Source: Adiantum capillus-veneris (taxonomy: Eukaryota; Streptophyta; Polypodiopsida; Polypodiales; Pteridaceae). Taken from it: DNA of 64,000 bases. The position numbers and the translations under genes are program-made. The stretch spans positions 55,723,209 through 55,787,208 of the forward strand of contig CM043971.1 in assembly GCA_014529385.2 (NCBI GenBank), in the 5' to 3' direction. Shown in pieces: positions 43,607-55,643 of this stretch (the stretch's first letter is position 1; every line of letters starts with the position of its first letter). The notes below the pieces were generated by a model. That model made no database searches and had not been told where the DNA came from. It worked only from the letters and a program-made list of their open reading frames with translations.

Positions 43607-44562
43607 TGTTGGACGGAAGCAACTCTCACACCCATGAAGTGCATGCAAACACTACCTAGATCAACATAATGTCAATCGAGGACACAAATGACACTATAGG
43701 CATACGGAGAAAATCTCTTTAGCTTGTCAGGCTGAGACCATCCTACACATACAACACTCTGGAAGGCCAACTATACCACAATCAAGAACCTCACTGCTCT
43801 CAACTACACCACCTAGCCACATACACACATACGGAAGGTAACTCGCCTAATCATGCCAGATTCGTACGAAACTTAAGGAACACCATTCCCTCACTAGGAT
43901 ACACCTGTCCCTAAGCTTCTACACTCAAAACCCTCACTCTAAACCCATCTGCGGAAAATGCGTAGGATGACAGAGCTGAATTTTGAAAGTGCCCAAAACT
44001 GAAATTTATGAGTACCTATGCGTAGCTTATGTCGCCACGATTCTATAGACTACTAGCACGCAGAAAACAGACATCGTTTGATACACTTACGGCCACAAAT
44101 AGCTCGTAGATACGTCGGCGTGTGCGCTTCGTCTCGTGTGGAATGCTTGGCGTTGTTACGTAGCTCTCCTCGAGCCTACAACAATGGTGCAGTCGGATCT
44201 CCAATGTGTTGAGCTGGCCGGGCGTAGCGAGAGGATAAAGCTCACGCTCACTCTCTTTCTCTCTCACACACAGTAGACGGTAGCGCTAAATTTTGATTAT
44301 GATAAAAGTCTCCTTACAAAATGACCTAGGTACCTTATATACTAAGGCTACCTTAGGTTTAACCAAAAATGGGGTTGAAAGGGTCAAATGGCTTTGTATT
44401 TACAATCTGGAAGCGCCATTGCACCCCGGCTTCTGAAACTAGAATAACTACTCATTACAAATGATATTTATAGCCATAATCCGCAGCATTTCATAACTCG
44501 CAAAAGATAAGACTTTGGTACGAAACTTGAGTTATGTTGTGTTGTTGACCCGGCGGTCAACA
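43607..44562 (-). repeat. Gypsy-B 5' LTR
   Basis: 956 bp; matches 27626-28572 with about 4% differences and an extra 9 bp near its low-coordinate end. Flanked by CCAAA. Confidence 0.93.
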
Positions 44563-44636
44563 CCAAAGCTCATTGAAATCAGAGAAAGTGAGCAAGCGTA
44601 TGCTGGAGCAGCTGGCAGCCCGGGAGGATGCAACCT

Positions 44637-44648
44637 GCTCTGATACCA
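44637..44648 (-). promoter_or_regulatory. Copia-A primer-binding site
   Basis: TGGTATCAGAGC on the minus strand, two bases from the 5' LTR at 44651; initiator-Met tRNA type. Confidence 0.92.
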
Positions 44649-44650
44649 AT

Positions 44651-44875
44651 TGTTGGAATTAGGGTTGCAGAGAAACACACAACTTGAAGAAGACGAAGGA
44701 AGCTCAAGGCACACAATAGAGAGTGTGTTACTTAGTGTGCAATGGAAAGATAGATAGCCCTAGAGTGATGGGCGTATATACAATTCTCGAGGGAAATAAC
44801 CTCCTAAAGAGGGAAAAGATGCCCCGGCGGTCCTAGTGTGTTCACACACATCACTACCACATGTATATGGTAACA
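44651..44875 (-). repeat. Copia-A 5' LTR
   Basis: 225 bp, TG...CA, about 7% different from 22811-23037. Beyond it the PPR sequence resumes. Confidence 0.92.
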
Positions 44876-45834
<959 letters not shown>

Positions 45835-45934
45835 TACTAGTAGCGCCTACTTGATTACCGAATTAGAAGAGAGAGAGAGAGCATTTGGCGACTCCCTGCA
45901 CTCTAATTGGAGTGCAACTCTCTGTAACTTTTAA

Positions 45935-48119
45935 GGCATGCCCTATAGATTGCAAGTTTATGTATGTTTGTGTGTGAGCCTACAGACAGACTGTACGGCA
46001 GATTCAACCTACCCTGAGCGCAATAACATCAAAAGTAGTACAGATAATGGCAAGCATGATAGCAAAAGTGAATGCGACAGTCGATATGTTGGCATAAGTC
46101 ACAAAAGGGATGACAATGAAAAAACACATACTAATGGCAAGGTGGTAGAACAATGAAAGGAAGGTTTGGAGCTGATCCATCCAAGGTTGTGCTTTGATGC
46201 ATGCGACCAATACCAAAGGTACACTTATATTCCATATTTTGATTTGTCCTATGTAATCTTGAAAGTACTTAGAATAAAAATTTTAACATATATGCATCCG
46301 AGCAATGAATTTACATCATCTTCATTGAAATGATTGTAGATGAAGGTGACAAGGATTGAAGAACTTTTGTGATATCCAACGAAGGGACACTTGGAGAGTA
46401 CACCATAACGTGGCAATTTAGAATATCATAAGCCGACATAAATCAATGATAATGAATTCTTCCTTGTGTAACTATAGTATTTTTATAATAACAAAGTCCC
46501 TCCAACACTGGAGGAGAAGCTTAAGTCCCCCTTCAACACTGGAGGGGATAAAAGTGGCGGGGGAAGGGCACATTCACTACGGTATTATTATAAATGTGGA
46601 GAATAGTGCCAACTCCACACCATACACATATATCTTACGTATGGTTTTTTATTTTTTTGATGGACACAAGCATCGCAATGCACAAAATGCATATCTCTCC
46701 ATCTTTAAAAATAATTGTGTGGAAATTTTCACCTTCGTAGATCTTTTAATACAAAATCTCATTTGTGATGCGAGGTCATAGAGCTCCTGGCAAATGCTCT
46801 GAGGAGAGATGCTATGGAGCCATCAGCACAAGCTATGCCATGACGTCAAATTCACGTTACTTTCACTTTTTTAATTCTTACCATTTGCATGTGTCAATCA
46901 GGGAAAACTAGTTTCACTAGAATAAATACATACTTAAAGGAGATTTACGCTTCTCCACTCAGTAAGCTAAATCTCTTCCCCAATGGAGAAACATCGTGAT
47001 GGTAGGTTTGACTGCTTTTACACGCAGCAATTGTGATAAACAACCATCTAATTGTTTCACATGCAGGCTGCGAACATGTTTATAAATTAACTTTTCTACG
47101 ATTCCACTCTTGTTCAAAGTTCTACACAGATGAGTTCAATTCACTTTATGTGGATGTTCATCATCTGGGCAAGAGAAGGTTTGCCGCTCAAAATTTTGCT
47201 TCGCATGGGCGTTAGCCAGTTTCCATATCACATATCTCATGTGAGTGTGTGAAAGAAAATTTAGCTCGTCCACTGATGTGACGACAACCTATTTGTTTGA
47301 ATATCTTGTAAGGCAAATTCTACTTTTATTCTTCACCACACATGCTTTCTTTATAGATTTTTCACCAAACACGGTGCTAAGCTATAAATATTGACTTGTA
47401 TTTTATACAATGTTTTGTCAGTAGAATGGCAAGTGAAAATATGGTCTTCCATTGGAAACAGTACTACTTCGGTGCCTGTTTTTTGAAAGAATATGGAGCC
47501 CTTTATATCCTTATATTGGTGGTAGTTCTGCGTGGTAGTTTAGTGATGCTTTTGGAGTGTCGATTGGACTTTTTTGCTTTTGGAATGTCGGTTGGACTTT
47601 GTCACATTCCATTATAAGGAGATTAGAATTCTAGTTTTTTTTATCATCTCCTCTCTCTCTCTCTCTCACGCACATACCTTGTTGAGGTTCTCGTGCACCC
47701 TACCATTATTTGCACATAACAAGATACTTCCACTTCTTCTTCCCAATGTCATCTATACCATAATTGTTGCAACCTAGAGCATCCTATATTTCCATCATCT
47801 GCTCTATGCCATCTTGCTACTTTTCCATGAAAAATAATAATAATTTCAACTGCAACACCAACACCATGTACTAGCAAATACACCTCATGTAGCCATATCG
47901 TCCTCACAACATCTCTTACAACTTTTAAAAAGAACCAACCTATTCCTTTGTCCCATAGCATCTCTTGCATATAGGTTTAATGAAACTTGGGCGTGCATGA
48001 ATAGATGTATCAATAGTCTAATGGATCTTTCTGCACTGTTTTCATTCACCTTCTTTCCCTCTTATTGCTTTATTATGAGTAGGTGACATCTTTTTTGTTA
48101 AATGTTTATTATTGAGAAT
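45935..48119. other. Intergenic DNA, no recognisable gene
   Basis: AT-rich. A short duplication of CAACACTGGAGG lies near 46503-46550 and a CT run near 47650. No domain-bearing frame. Confidence 0.45.
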
Positions 48120-49884
48120 CTTTGATAGACCCTCAGAACTTTAATGGTGCTAGGCAACCAAGAAAATTCCACAATGATAGAAAACCACAAGGAACTTATG
48201 TCTCTTATGTCCAAAATCCTCCATGCTTGGATGTTTGAATATAGGGAGTTGAGACATTACCACAAAAAATGCCCACAAGTAACTAATAGAGCAATGACGG
48301 CAATCAACGTAGACCAAAGATACCACCTTGGCGGACGTAATGGTGGACAAGATAGAGGACAAAGAAGAGTACCTAGGGCCTTTGGAAAAGGTCAAGGAAG
48401 GAACACACATGCACATGTAGCCATAGGAGAGCCTCCTCTTGGTGAAGAAAAAGAGAGAGCAATTGTTTATGTAGCTATTGACAACCTTGAACACAATGAC
48501 AATTTGTTGTTATTCAAACGCTGACCACACATCAAGGTAAAGGCTTCAATATCCTAATCGACTGTGGTAGTATTCATTCCTTTCTCTCTCCAAAATGCTT
48601 ACAAAAAGTTGAGTCTAAATGAAGAACTAGCTAACCTACGACTGCAGAATTCACTAATGGAAAGATCGTGGTATCTTAACATCTTGCAAGAACCCTTGAT
48701 TTTGAACTAGAGGGACACTCTACCTCAACTTTCTTTAGAACCCTTCCAATTGAGATGTATGATGTAATTCTTGGAATAGATTGGTTATTTAGGAATTAGG
48801 ATAACATCCACTATGGCCAAGGAAGTTTGACCTTTAGAGATAGACATGCAAAACTTAGTCAAAGTGCAGGGAAAGAATTAGATTCCAATGATCCAAAGAA
48901 TTATATTTAGTAATTAGGATAACATCCACTATGGCCAAGGAAGTTTGACCTTTAGAGGTAGACATGCAAAACAAGTCAAAGTGCAGGGATAGAATTAGAT
49001 TCCAACAATTCAATTAGTTAAAGCAAACCACCTACTCAAGGGTATGAGAGTTGGACAACATATATTTGTGGTCAAATTCAATAAGGTTAATCCAAAGTCA
49101 AATGATTCAAAACCTTCATGGCTATATGATAATGTTGATGTTGTCCCAGAGATCTCACCACTTTTCCTCTTGCTTGAGAGTTGACCATGAGTTGGAGATT
49201 CTCCCTAGAATTGAACTCATATCAAAGACAAATTTACAAAATGCCCCTACAAGAGGCCATCTAGCTAAAGGAACAACTTCATCAACTTTTAGAACAAGAA
49301 TTTATTCAACCAAGAAAATCAAGTTTGGGACCACATGTACTCTTCCAAAAGAAGAAAGGTGAAACTCTTCAACTATATGTTAACTATAGAGGACTGAACT
49401 AGGTAATCGTTAAAAACAACTATTGTGCACCATGATTACATGGATCCAAGGTCTTTTCAAAGATCTAAGATTGAGTTTTTACCAAATAAGAATAATGAAT
49501 CAGATATCCAAAGGACAACCTTCAATCCTCGATATAGCCATTTATAGTAATATTGTCATTTGGTCTGATCAATGCATGGGCAACATTCAATGATTGATGT
49601 AGGGTAGTTTTAGGCCTTACCTAGATGATTTTTCCTTGTATTCTTTGATGAAATTCTAGCCTACTCAAAACGTAAGGAAGAGCACAAATGTCACCTTAGA
49701 AAGGTGCTCGATCTTCTTCAATGACACAACCTACATGCTAAGATGAGCAAATACACATTCTTCTCCCCAAATATCAAATACTTGGGACTTATTGCTTCTC
49801 AAGAAGATGTCTCAGTGGACCATGATAAAGTTCAAGACATTGCTGAATGGCCTCAGCTATTAAATGTAAGTAAGCTTAGAGTAT
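48120..49884 (+). pseudogene. Gypsy-E: decayed Ty3/gypsy gag-protease-RT relic
   Basis: Plus-strand pieces in gypsy order. 48144-48524: zinc-knuckle remnant HYHKKCPQVTNRAMTAINVD and a basic Gly/Arg/Gln region. About 48540-48850: protease ILIDCGSIHSFLSPKCLQK (D-C-G in place of D-S-G) and MYDVILGIDWLFRN. About 49260-49400: RT entry LLEQEFIQPRKSSLGPHVLF and QKKKGETLQLYVNYRGLN. About 49740-49880: KYTFFSPNIKYLGLIASQED, VSVDHDKVQDIAEWPQLLNV. A segment of about 118 bp is tandemly duplicated (about 48790-49020). It is cut at 49884 by Copia-D. Confidence 0.75.
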
Positions 49885-50113
49885 TGTTGGAATTAGGGTT
49901 GCAGGAAAACACACACCGCTTGAGAAGATGAAGAAGCTCAAGGCACACAACAGAGAGTAGTATTACTTAGTGTGCAATGGAAAGATAATCTAGCCCTAGA
50001 GTGATGGACGTATATACAATGCATGTGGGAAAAACCTCCTAGTGAGGAAAAATTTTCTCGACGGTCCTAAGTGTGTTCACACACATCACTTATACCACAT
50101 ATATATGGTAACA
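49885..50113 (-). repeat. Copia-D 3' LTR
   Basis: 229 bp, TGTTGGAATTAGGG...ATATGGTAACA. More diverged from the Copia-A LTRs than those are from each other. Confidence 0.9.
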
Positions 50114-51700
50114 AATCCCCCCTGGGAGTGATGCAGTGAACAAGAGTTGGCACATATGTATAGGGAAGTGTCATGCCCCGAGTGCATGATCAATCCACAA
50201 AGGGGAGTAAGCCCAAAGCTTTGCGGAAAGCTTCAAACTTCTCATGAGGCAATGCCTTTGTGAAACAAATTTGCAAGGTCGTCCTGTGTTGGCACATAAG
50301 CCAAGCTGATCCCTCCTACTTAGAGTCTCTCAATGTGGTAATGCACCTCAATGTGATTTGTGCAAGAATGAAAAATTGGGTTTCTCGCAATTGCCAATGT
50401 GCTCTGATTATCAGTGTAGATGATGTTGGCAATGTCATGTCCTACATCCAAATCAGTCGTAAGGCGTCTAAGCCATACATACTCAACTGTAGCTGTGAGG
50501 ACTGCCGTTTACTCAGCCTCACAATTGGAAGTGACCACAATAGGTTTCTTCTTGCTCAATCATGATATGCATGCACTGCCAAGCATGACACTTGCATGTC
50601 AAATCAACAAGCCCAATCTAAGTCCGAAAAAGCATGTAAATTTGGTGGCAATGATCCCCCCTTGGGATGAAACAAGCCAAGATGCAGAGTGCCACTCAAG
50701 TAGAAAAAAATACTCTTGATAGACTGCCAATTCTTAGACCCTGGGCTATGCATAAATATGTTGACCTATGAGACTGCGAAGTGAATAACCGGCCTTGTAA
50801 TGCATACATAAATAAGGCATCCAACAACAATTTGTTAAAGAATGACATCAATAGGATCACCAGCATCATGAATACTCAACTTCAAACCTATTTCCATGGG
50901 AGTAGCAATAGGTTTGCCGTCCTCAAGTCTAAACTTACATAGCAATGTCTCTATGTAACTTGTTTGACACAAGGCAATACCACCATCACATTGCTTAAAT
51001 TGTATGCCTAAGTAATGATGCAACATCCCCAAATCTTTCATCTTGAAAGTAGCATTCAAATCAGCCTTAAATTCAACAATATGTGTCTCATTGGGCCTCG
51101 TGATCAACAAATCATCAACATAAAGAATGAAAATGAGAGGTACATCACCCTCATGCTTTACATACAAAGTGCTTTACATACAAAGTGCTTTTTGTTGGAC
51201 TATTATGAAATCCTTGTTTAACCAAATGAATGACAACTTTCTCATACCAAGCAGGAGGAGATTGCTTCAACCCATACAAAGCTTTCTTACATTTGCATAC
51301 TTTATATTCCTGCCCTCTAATGACAAAATCGCGAGGCTGTGTTACATAAAATTCTTCAAATATATCACCATTCAAGAAATTAGTAACAATATCTTCTTGA
51401 TGTACAACCCATCCAAAATGAGCTTCCAATGCACAGTGATCATATGACAAGTGAGAGCAAAAGTTTCTTTGTAATCTATGCCTTCTTGTTATGCGCATAG
51501 CCTTTTACAACAAGTCAAGCATTATAGCGATCAATCTCACGATCTGGCTTATGTTTCAACTTGTAAACCCACTTTTAACCAATGGCCTTTTTGGCAGGAG
51601 GCAAATCACATAAAGTCCATGTGTCATTTTATATAAGTGCATCATATTCTAATTGCATGGTAGGCATCCAATTTTTTGAATTATGTGCTTCATCAAAAGA
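50114..51700 (-). pseudogene. Copia-D reverse transcriptase and RNase H relic
   Basis: 51498-51151 carries DIFEEFYVTQPRDFVIRGQE and LYGLKQSPPAWYEKVVIHLV; 51167-50835 carries YVDD in FILYVDDLLITRPNE and LGMLHHYLGIQFKQCDGG. RNase H remnants at 50200-50830 are heavily broken. An 18-bp tandem duplication (TTTACATACAAAGTGC twice) lies near 51163-51196. Confidence 0.8.
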
Positions 51701-52700
51701 TAGAGGTTCCTCTACATCACATAAGCTAGAAATAGCCAAAGCCTAACAATCCGATCATAAGATGCATGGCAAGAACCTGAACGAGCACGATTAGACAAAG
51801 GTGCATCCAATTTACTATCACGCAATGTATGCACCATCCATTTTGTCATACCTCTAGCTTTCTCATTCTCATTCCTTTCCACATCAAGTACATCATGTAC
51901 ATCTGCATCATAAATAGTTTGATATGAAGCATTTTATGAAACCCCCATAGGCTATACATTTGACTCATTGAAATTTATATTCAAGTTTCCACCACTAGAA
52001 AGAGACAATAAATTGTCATAAATATCTTGTGAGCTTACATTATTGTCTCTAGTACATGATAACAAGGACTGAACAGAATTTTCCACAAACACATCTCGTG
52101 AAACCAAGATACGCTTTGTTTGCGGATGGTACAACCTGTAACCTTTGCATTCAATACTATAACCAACAAAAATGCATTTAACATCCTTATCATCCAATTT
52201 TCTAAGTTGTGTTTGTGGCACCAAAGCATAAGCTAAACAACCAAAAACGGGCATATGATCAATAGAAGGCTTTCTATCATGCCATGCTTCATATAAGCCA
52301 AAGCAGATGTGGTAAATATTGATTCTTGACCATAAATCATGCCATCTCCAAAAGCGACCTGTCTTTTCTTTCAGTAACACCATTTTGATGAGTTGTATAT
52401 GACACTGTACATTGGTGTTTTATCCCATGACTACAACAAAATGAATTACACTCGTGAATATACTCTCCCTCTCGATCTGAACGGAGGGTGTCCATAGTAC
52501 ATTTTGAGACATTTTCAGCCATAGCCAAAAATTGCTTGTAGCACATAAACATCGGACTTAGCTTTAAGAGGATACACACATGCATGCCTACAATAATCAT
52601 CAATGAAAGTCACGAAGTAAAGGTAACTGCACAAGGACAGGTTTGCATGGGCCCACAAACATCACTATGCACAAGTTGCAATCTGCATGTGCCCCTAACT
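51701..52700 (-). pseudogene. Copia-D integrase relic
   Basis: 52603-52337 has TLRSDREGEYIHE (second catalytic Asp) and TTHQNGVTERKDRS (catalytic Glu region, ERK). 52383-51952 has EAWHDRKPSIDHMPVFGCLA and KGYRLYHPQTKRILVSRDVF, as in Copia-A. A segment between them appears deleted, since NGVTERKDRS is followed closely by WHDRKPS-type sequence. Confidence 0.8.
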
Positions 52701-53942
52701 GAACCATCCTTTGGACATTTCAAACGCTGCATCTTACCTAGAATACAACCTTCACAAACATGCTTCACAAGTGCTTCAAGAGGCGGCAACAAAGCAACCA
52801 TATCAGATTTTTGCAAACACAGCAAATTGGAAAAATTCAGATGCCCAAAATGTGCATGCCAAAGTTTTGCCTCTGAAACAGTCTTTGAATCCACAACTGC
52901 ATTTGTAAAATTTTTCCCACACTTGTCATAAAAAGTGATCTTATAGAACTCATGGCATAAAATTCCAGATGCAACAATTCCATGACCAAAACTGAGACCA
53001 TAAACTATACATCTATCATTCACAAATTTCACAACAAGACCAAGTCTAGCAAGTGCAGATACAAACAAAAGATTCTTTTTTATCCCAGGACATAAAGTGC
53101 ATCAGCAAGTGTGAAAGAACTACCATTAGCATCAGTTAGCACAATCTTTCCAACTCCCTTGACCGGATAAGATGCATTTTTGGAACAAGTGGTTGTATTC
53201 CCATGAGGGACATCCTCGAGAGATGTAAACAAGTCACGATGAGAGGTAATGTGCTTTGTAGCACCACTATCAAAGTACCACACATGTGACTCTGCAACAA
53301 CTGACATACATGCATCAAGGACAAAAGGATCATAGGTGCACTTTGCACTAAATGCCCACTCTGTATCTACATCAGCATCACGGTCTCCTTTCATCGAAGA
53401 TTCTACAATAGTTGCATTTACAGTAGAACCTGCCTCTTTCTTCTTGGCCTCTTTTGCATTCAATTTAGGACACTGCTTGATCAAGTGATCATTAGCTTGG
53501 CAATAATGGCAATGCATTTTCTTTTTTCCCTTTTCATAAGAATTCCTAGATGAGGTGTTGCCATCAAAAGCATTAGGAACGGGTGATTTGCCACTCGTTG
53601 AAGAACCATGAGAAGTGGCTATATTGTTGTTACCACCTTTTCTTTGAGCAGCAATAAAAGAATGTTTAGATGCATGCTGTTTAGCCTTGTTTTTTCTTGA
53701 AAGTGACTCTTGCAACAACAATGTGCATAATGCATCAAACTTGACAACATCAAGATCTCCTTGGGTCATAAGTCTCCAAGTACTAGCAAAAGTCTGATAG
53801 GAATCTGGCAGCAATGCATCAAGAACATTCAGCACAAGGAATCTATCTGAAATGACTTCCCTTGCAAAAATGATTTGCTCATTACTATCCTTGATACAGT
53901 GTCCATGTCATCTTCCTTGTGCATAATCTTTGATTCCAATCT
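52610..53942 (-). pseudogene. Copia-D gag, protease and pre-integrase
   Basis: 53835-53080: LPDSYQTFASTWRLMTQGD, zinc knuckle CHYCQANDHLIKQC and protease VWYFDSGATKHITSH with the catalytic D-S-G intact, unlike Copia-A. 53068-52610: SALARLGLVVKFVNDRCIVY, LWHAHFGHLNFSNLLCLQKS and KHVCEGCILGKMQRLKCPKD with the start of the integrase VHSDVCGPMQT. Gag sequence ends near 53942 in SKIMHKEDDMDT-like sequence. Confidence 0.82.
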
Positions 53943-55206
53943 TGGGGGAGTTGTGTGTGGAGCTTCCTGGTCGTGTCTTTTTTCCTGTTCAGGCAGTTCC
54001 TCTCTTGGTGGTGTTGACTTTTCTTCTTGTTTCTCTGCTCGCTCTCTTTGGCACTCCTCTCTTTCATAGAAGAATTCTAATCCTACCAGAATATCATGTG
54101 GATAGTCAAAGGGATTCTTGGTTTGGTTTTTGAAGCGTTTGGGTGAAGGTTTCCACTTCTTTCAAAGTCTCCTTTGAGCCCCCTTTTGAGCTCAAATGTA
54201 GTTGCTTCTCTTTCTACCCTTGCTGCTTTTTATGTAGGCTCTTCTAGTGGTGCAACGGGACGTGGTCGTTTCTTGTTGGGCTCCGCCTCATCCACTTCAT
54301 ATTTCCTTTGCTCCTTGTTTTTCTTTCCAGAGGAGTTTCCTCCTCCTCTTCTTCTTCCTTGTCGCTCTCTGTTGTCTTTGTTGTGACCACAGCTACAGTG
54401 GTTGCGTCTTGTTCTGAGACATTAACAAGTCTCTTCCTTAACCTTGTGGCCATTGGTGGTGCTTTCATTTGTACTTCTTCTTCATCTTCTCTTTTGTCTA
54501 CCAGCCATAAATTTTGTTTTGGTGCTAGTGGTAGGGGTTCAGCCTGGCTGATGGCCTGATATGCTATCCTTGTTAGCACTTTAGGAGCTCCCATGAAAGA
54601 AATGTTCTCTGGCTTCTTCACATGTGTGAGGGTGGTATGAATGTAGTGGCTCCCTCTTTCTTGGATTCTTGGTTAAAATCAAAAGAAACTGCATGATTTG
54701 GAACAATGTATCGTGGTGGCCGCTTTGTAGTGAAGTGGAAGTGTTGATGGTAGAGTCAAAGTGTTTGCTCTATCTCCTTTTGCTTGAGATCCGAGAAGGA
54801 TGTGGATCTGCTAGTAAATATACCAATTGTGGACAAGTGGTGGTCTCTCATCGGCTACCTCCTATTGGAAGCTTTAAAGCATCAACAGCTACATGATCTT
54901 CTCTGATGTTTACCTGGATTGAGGTGTCATTTAAGTCTGAGATGGTAGCCCGACCTTCTATAGTCGTGTTGTGTAGCAATTCATAGGCTCTCTTGTAGTC
55001 CACACCACATGGTTCCATCCCTGTTCCAGCTCAATATAGTCTTTAAGTCCGATCTTTTCCCATAGTGGCCTGATTGCGTCTTCTTTACCCAGGTCATGAG
55101 CTTCCTTGGGTAGCATTTGAACTTCTACCTGGTTACCTTGTGCACTTTTGAATATGCCATGGTAAACTATGACATGTTGGCTTTCTAGTTGCTCTTTTGT
55201 CAGTCA
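53943..55206 (-). other. Unassigned decayed ORF region, possibly retroelement-derived
   Basis: The minus frame at 54244-54621 (125 codons) has a basic-acidic composition (RLRKRLVNVSEQ, SDKEEEEEEETPLERKTRSK). About 55200-54900 reads KEQLESQHVIVYHGIFKSAQ and LGKEDAIRPLWEKIGLKDYI across frames. This looks like an old coding sequence of a retroelement with unknown domain, but I recognise no motif. Confidence 0.35.
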
Positions 55207-55384
55207 TGTTGTCAGGCCAATGGTAAGACCGGGCAACAGGCCAAGGACTAGGGACTGAATGGCTTAGTACGGCTAGGAGCCAAGGGCCAGGCATGAGTTA
55301 AGGGGACCTACTTGCAAGGGCCAAGGGCTATAAGTAGGGAGGTTGGGAGGAGAAACACATGCCAATCCATCTTGTGGCCTTTCA
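55207..55384 (+). repeat. Putative copia-type 5' LTR (LTR-F)
   Basis: 178 bp bounded by TGTTGTCAGG and GGCCTTTCA, with a TATA-like GCTATAAGTAG at about 55328, directly followed by a perfect initiator-Met PBS. No matching second LTR was found, and no gag follows. Confidence 0.6.
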
Positions 55385-55397
55385 CTGGTATCAGAGC
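55385..55397 (+). promoter_or_regulatory. Primer-binding site of LTR-F
   Basis: CTGGTATCAGAGC, initiator-Met tRNA type, on the plus strand, directly adjoining the LTR end. Confidence 0.75.
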
Positions 55398-55508
55398 TTA
55401 GGGGAGGGGAGAGCTATGGAAGACAGGGAAGGACTCTCTCTCTTTAGGGCTCTCTCTCTCTCTCTCTCTAGAATTCAGTATGAGGCATGGCCTCTCTCTC
55501 GCTTCGCA

Positions 55509-55643
55509 GTTTTCTCTCTCCCTCATTTTCATCAGCAAAACATGCATGGTCTTGCATGTGAGTGCAAGACCATGCAGTTTTCTCTCTCCCTCATTTTCAT
55601 CAGCAGAACATGCATGGTCTTGCATGTGAGTGCAAGCTGTGGT
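55509..55643. repeat. 68-bp tandem duplication with a 14-bp hairpin
   Basis: Two near-identical units (CAGTTTTCTCTCTCCCTC ... GAGTGCAAG). At the junction TGCATGGTCTTGCA (55543-55556) pairs with TGCAAGACCATGCA (55563-55576) across a 6-base loop. It lies in the leader after LTR-F. Confidence 0.85.

Larger units (their letters stand above)
27626..44562 (-). mobile_element. Gypsy-B: gag-protease-only LTR retrotransposon with palindrome-rich leader
   Basis: LTRs 27626-28572 and 43607-44562; target duplication CCAAA at 27621-27625 and 44563-44567. The PBS TGGCGCCGTTGCCGGGGA (minus strand, 43605-43588) is the type used by Ty3/gypsy elements such as Athila (tRNA-Asp). Removing the nested Copia-C leaves about 9.4 kb of internal sequence with gag and protease (40918-37219) and a W-x-P-K repeat ORF (31543-30284). 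I find no reverse transcriptase, RNase H or integrase motif in any frame, so it is probably a non-autonomous element. LTRs differ at about 40 of 946 positions plus one 9-bp indel by eye, between Copia-A and Copia-C in age. Confidence 0.88.
22811..44875 (-). mobile_element. Copia-A: Ty1/copia LTR retrotransposon, split by nested insertions
   Basis: Minus-strand element with 3' LTR 22811-23037 and 5' LTR 44651-44875, PBS at 44637-44648, and gag, protease, integrase, RT and RNase H relics in copia order between. Target duplication GTTTT (22806-22810) and ATTTT (44876-44880, one mutation). The LTRs differ at roughly 16 of about 226 positions by eye, so this is the oldest element of the nest. Gypsy-B (27626-44562) sits in the leader between PBS and gag. 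All domains carry stops and frameshifts. Confidence 0.9.
49885..53942 (-). mobile_element. Copia-D: truncated copia element of the Copia-A family
   Basis: 3' LTR at 49885-50113 is homologous to the Copia-A LTRs; next to it lies the purine tract (AAATCCCCCCTGGGAG on the plus strand). Domains follow in copia order on the minus strand up to gag, which breaks off near 53942. No 5' LTR follows, so the element is 5'-truncated or rearranged. Confidence 0.88.

Noticed and set aside
55530-55630. Second hammerhead ribozyme (CTGATGA on the minus strand)
   Set aside because: The CUGAUGA and GAAA strings are present, but no stem II or stem I can form.
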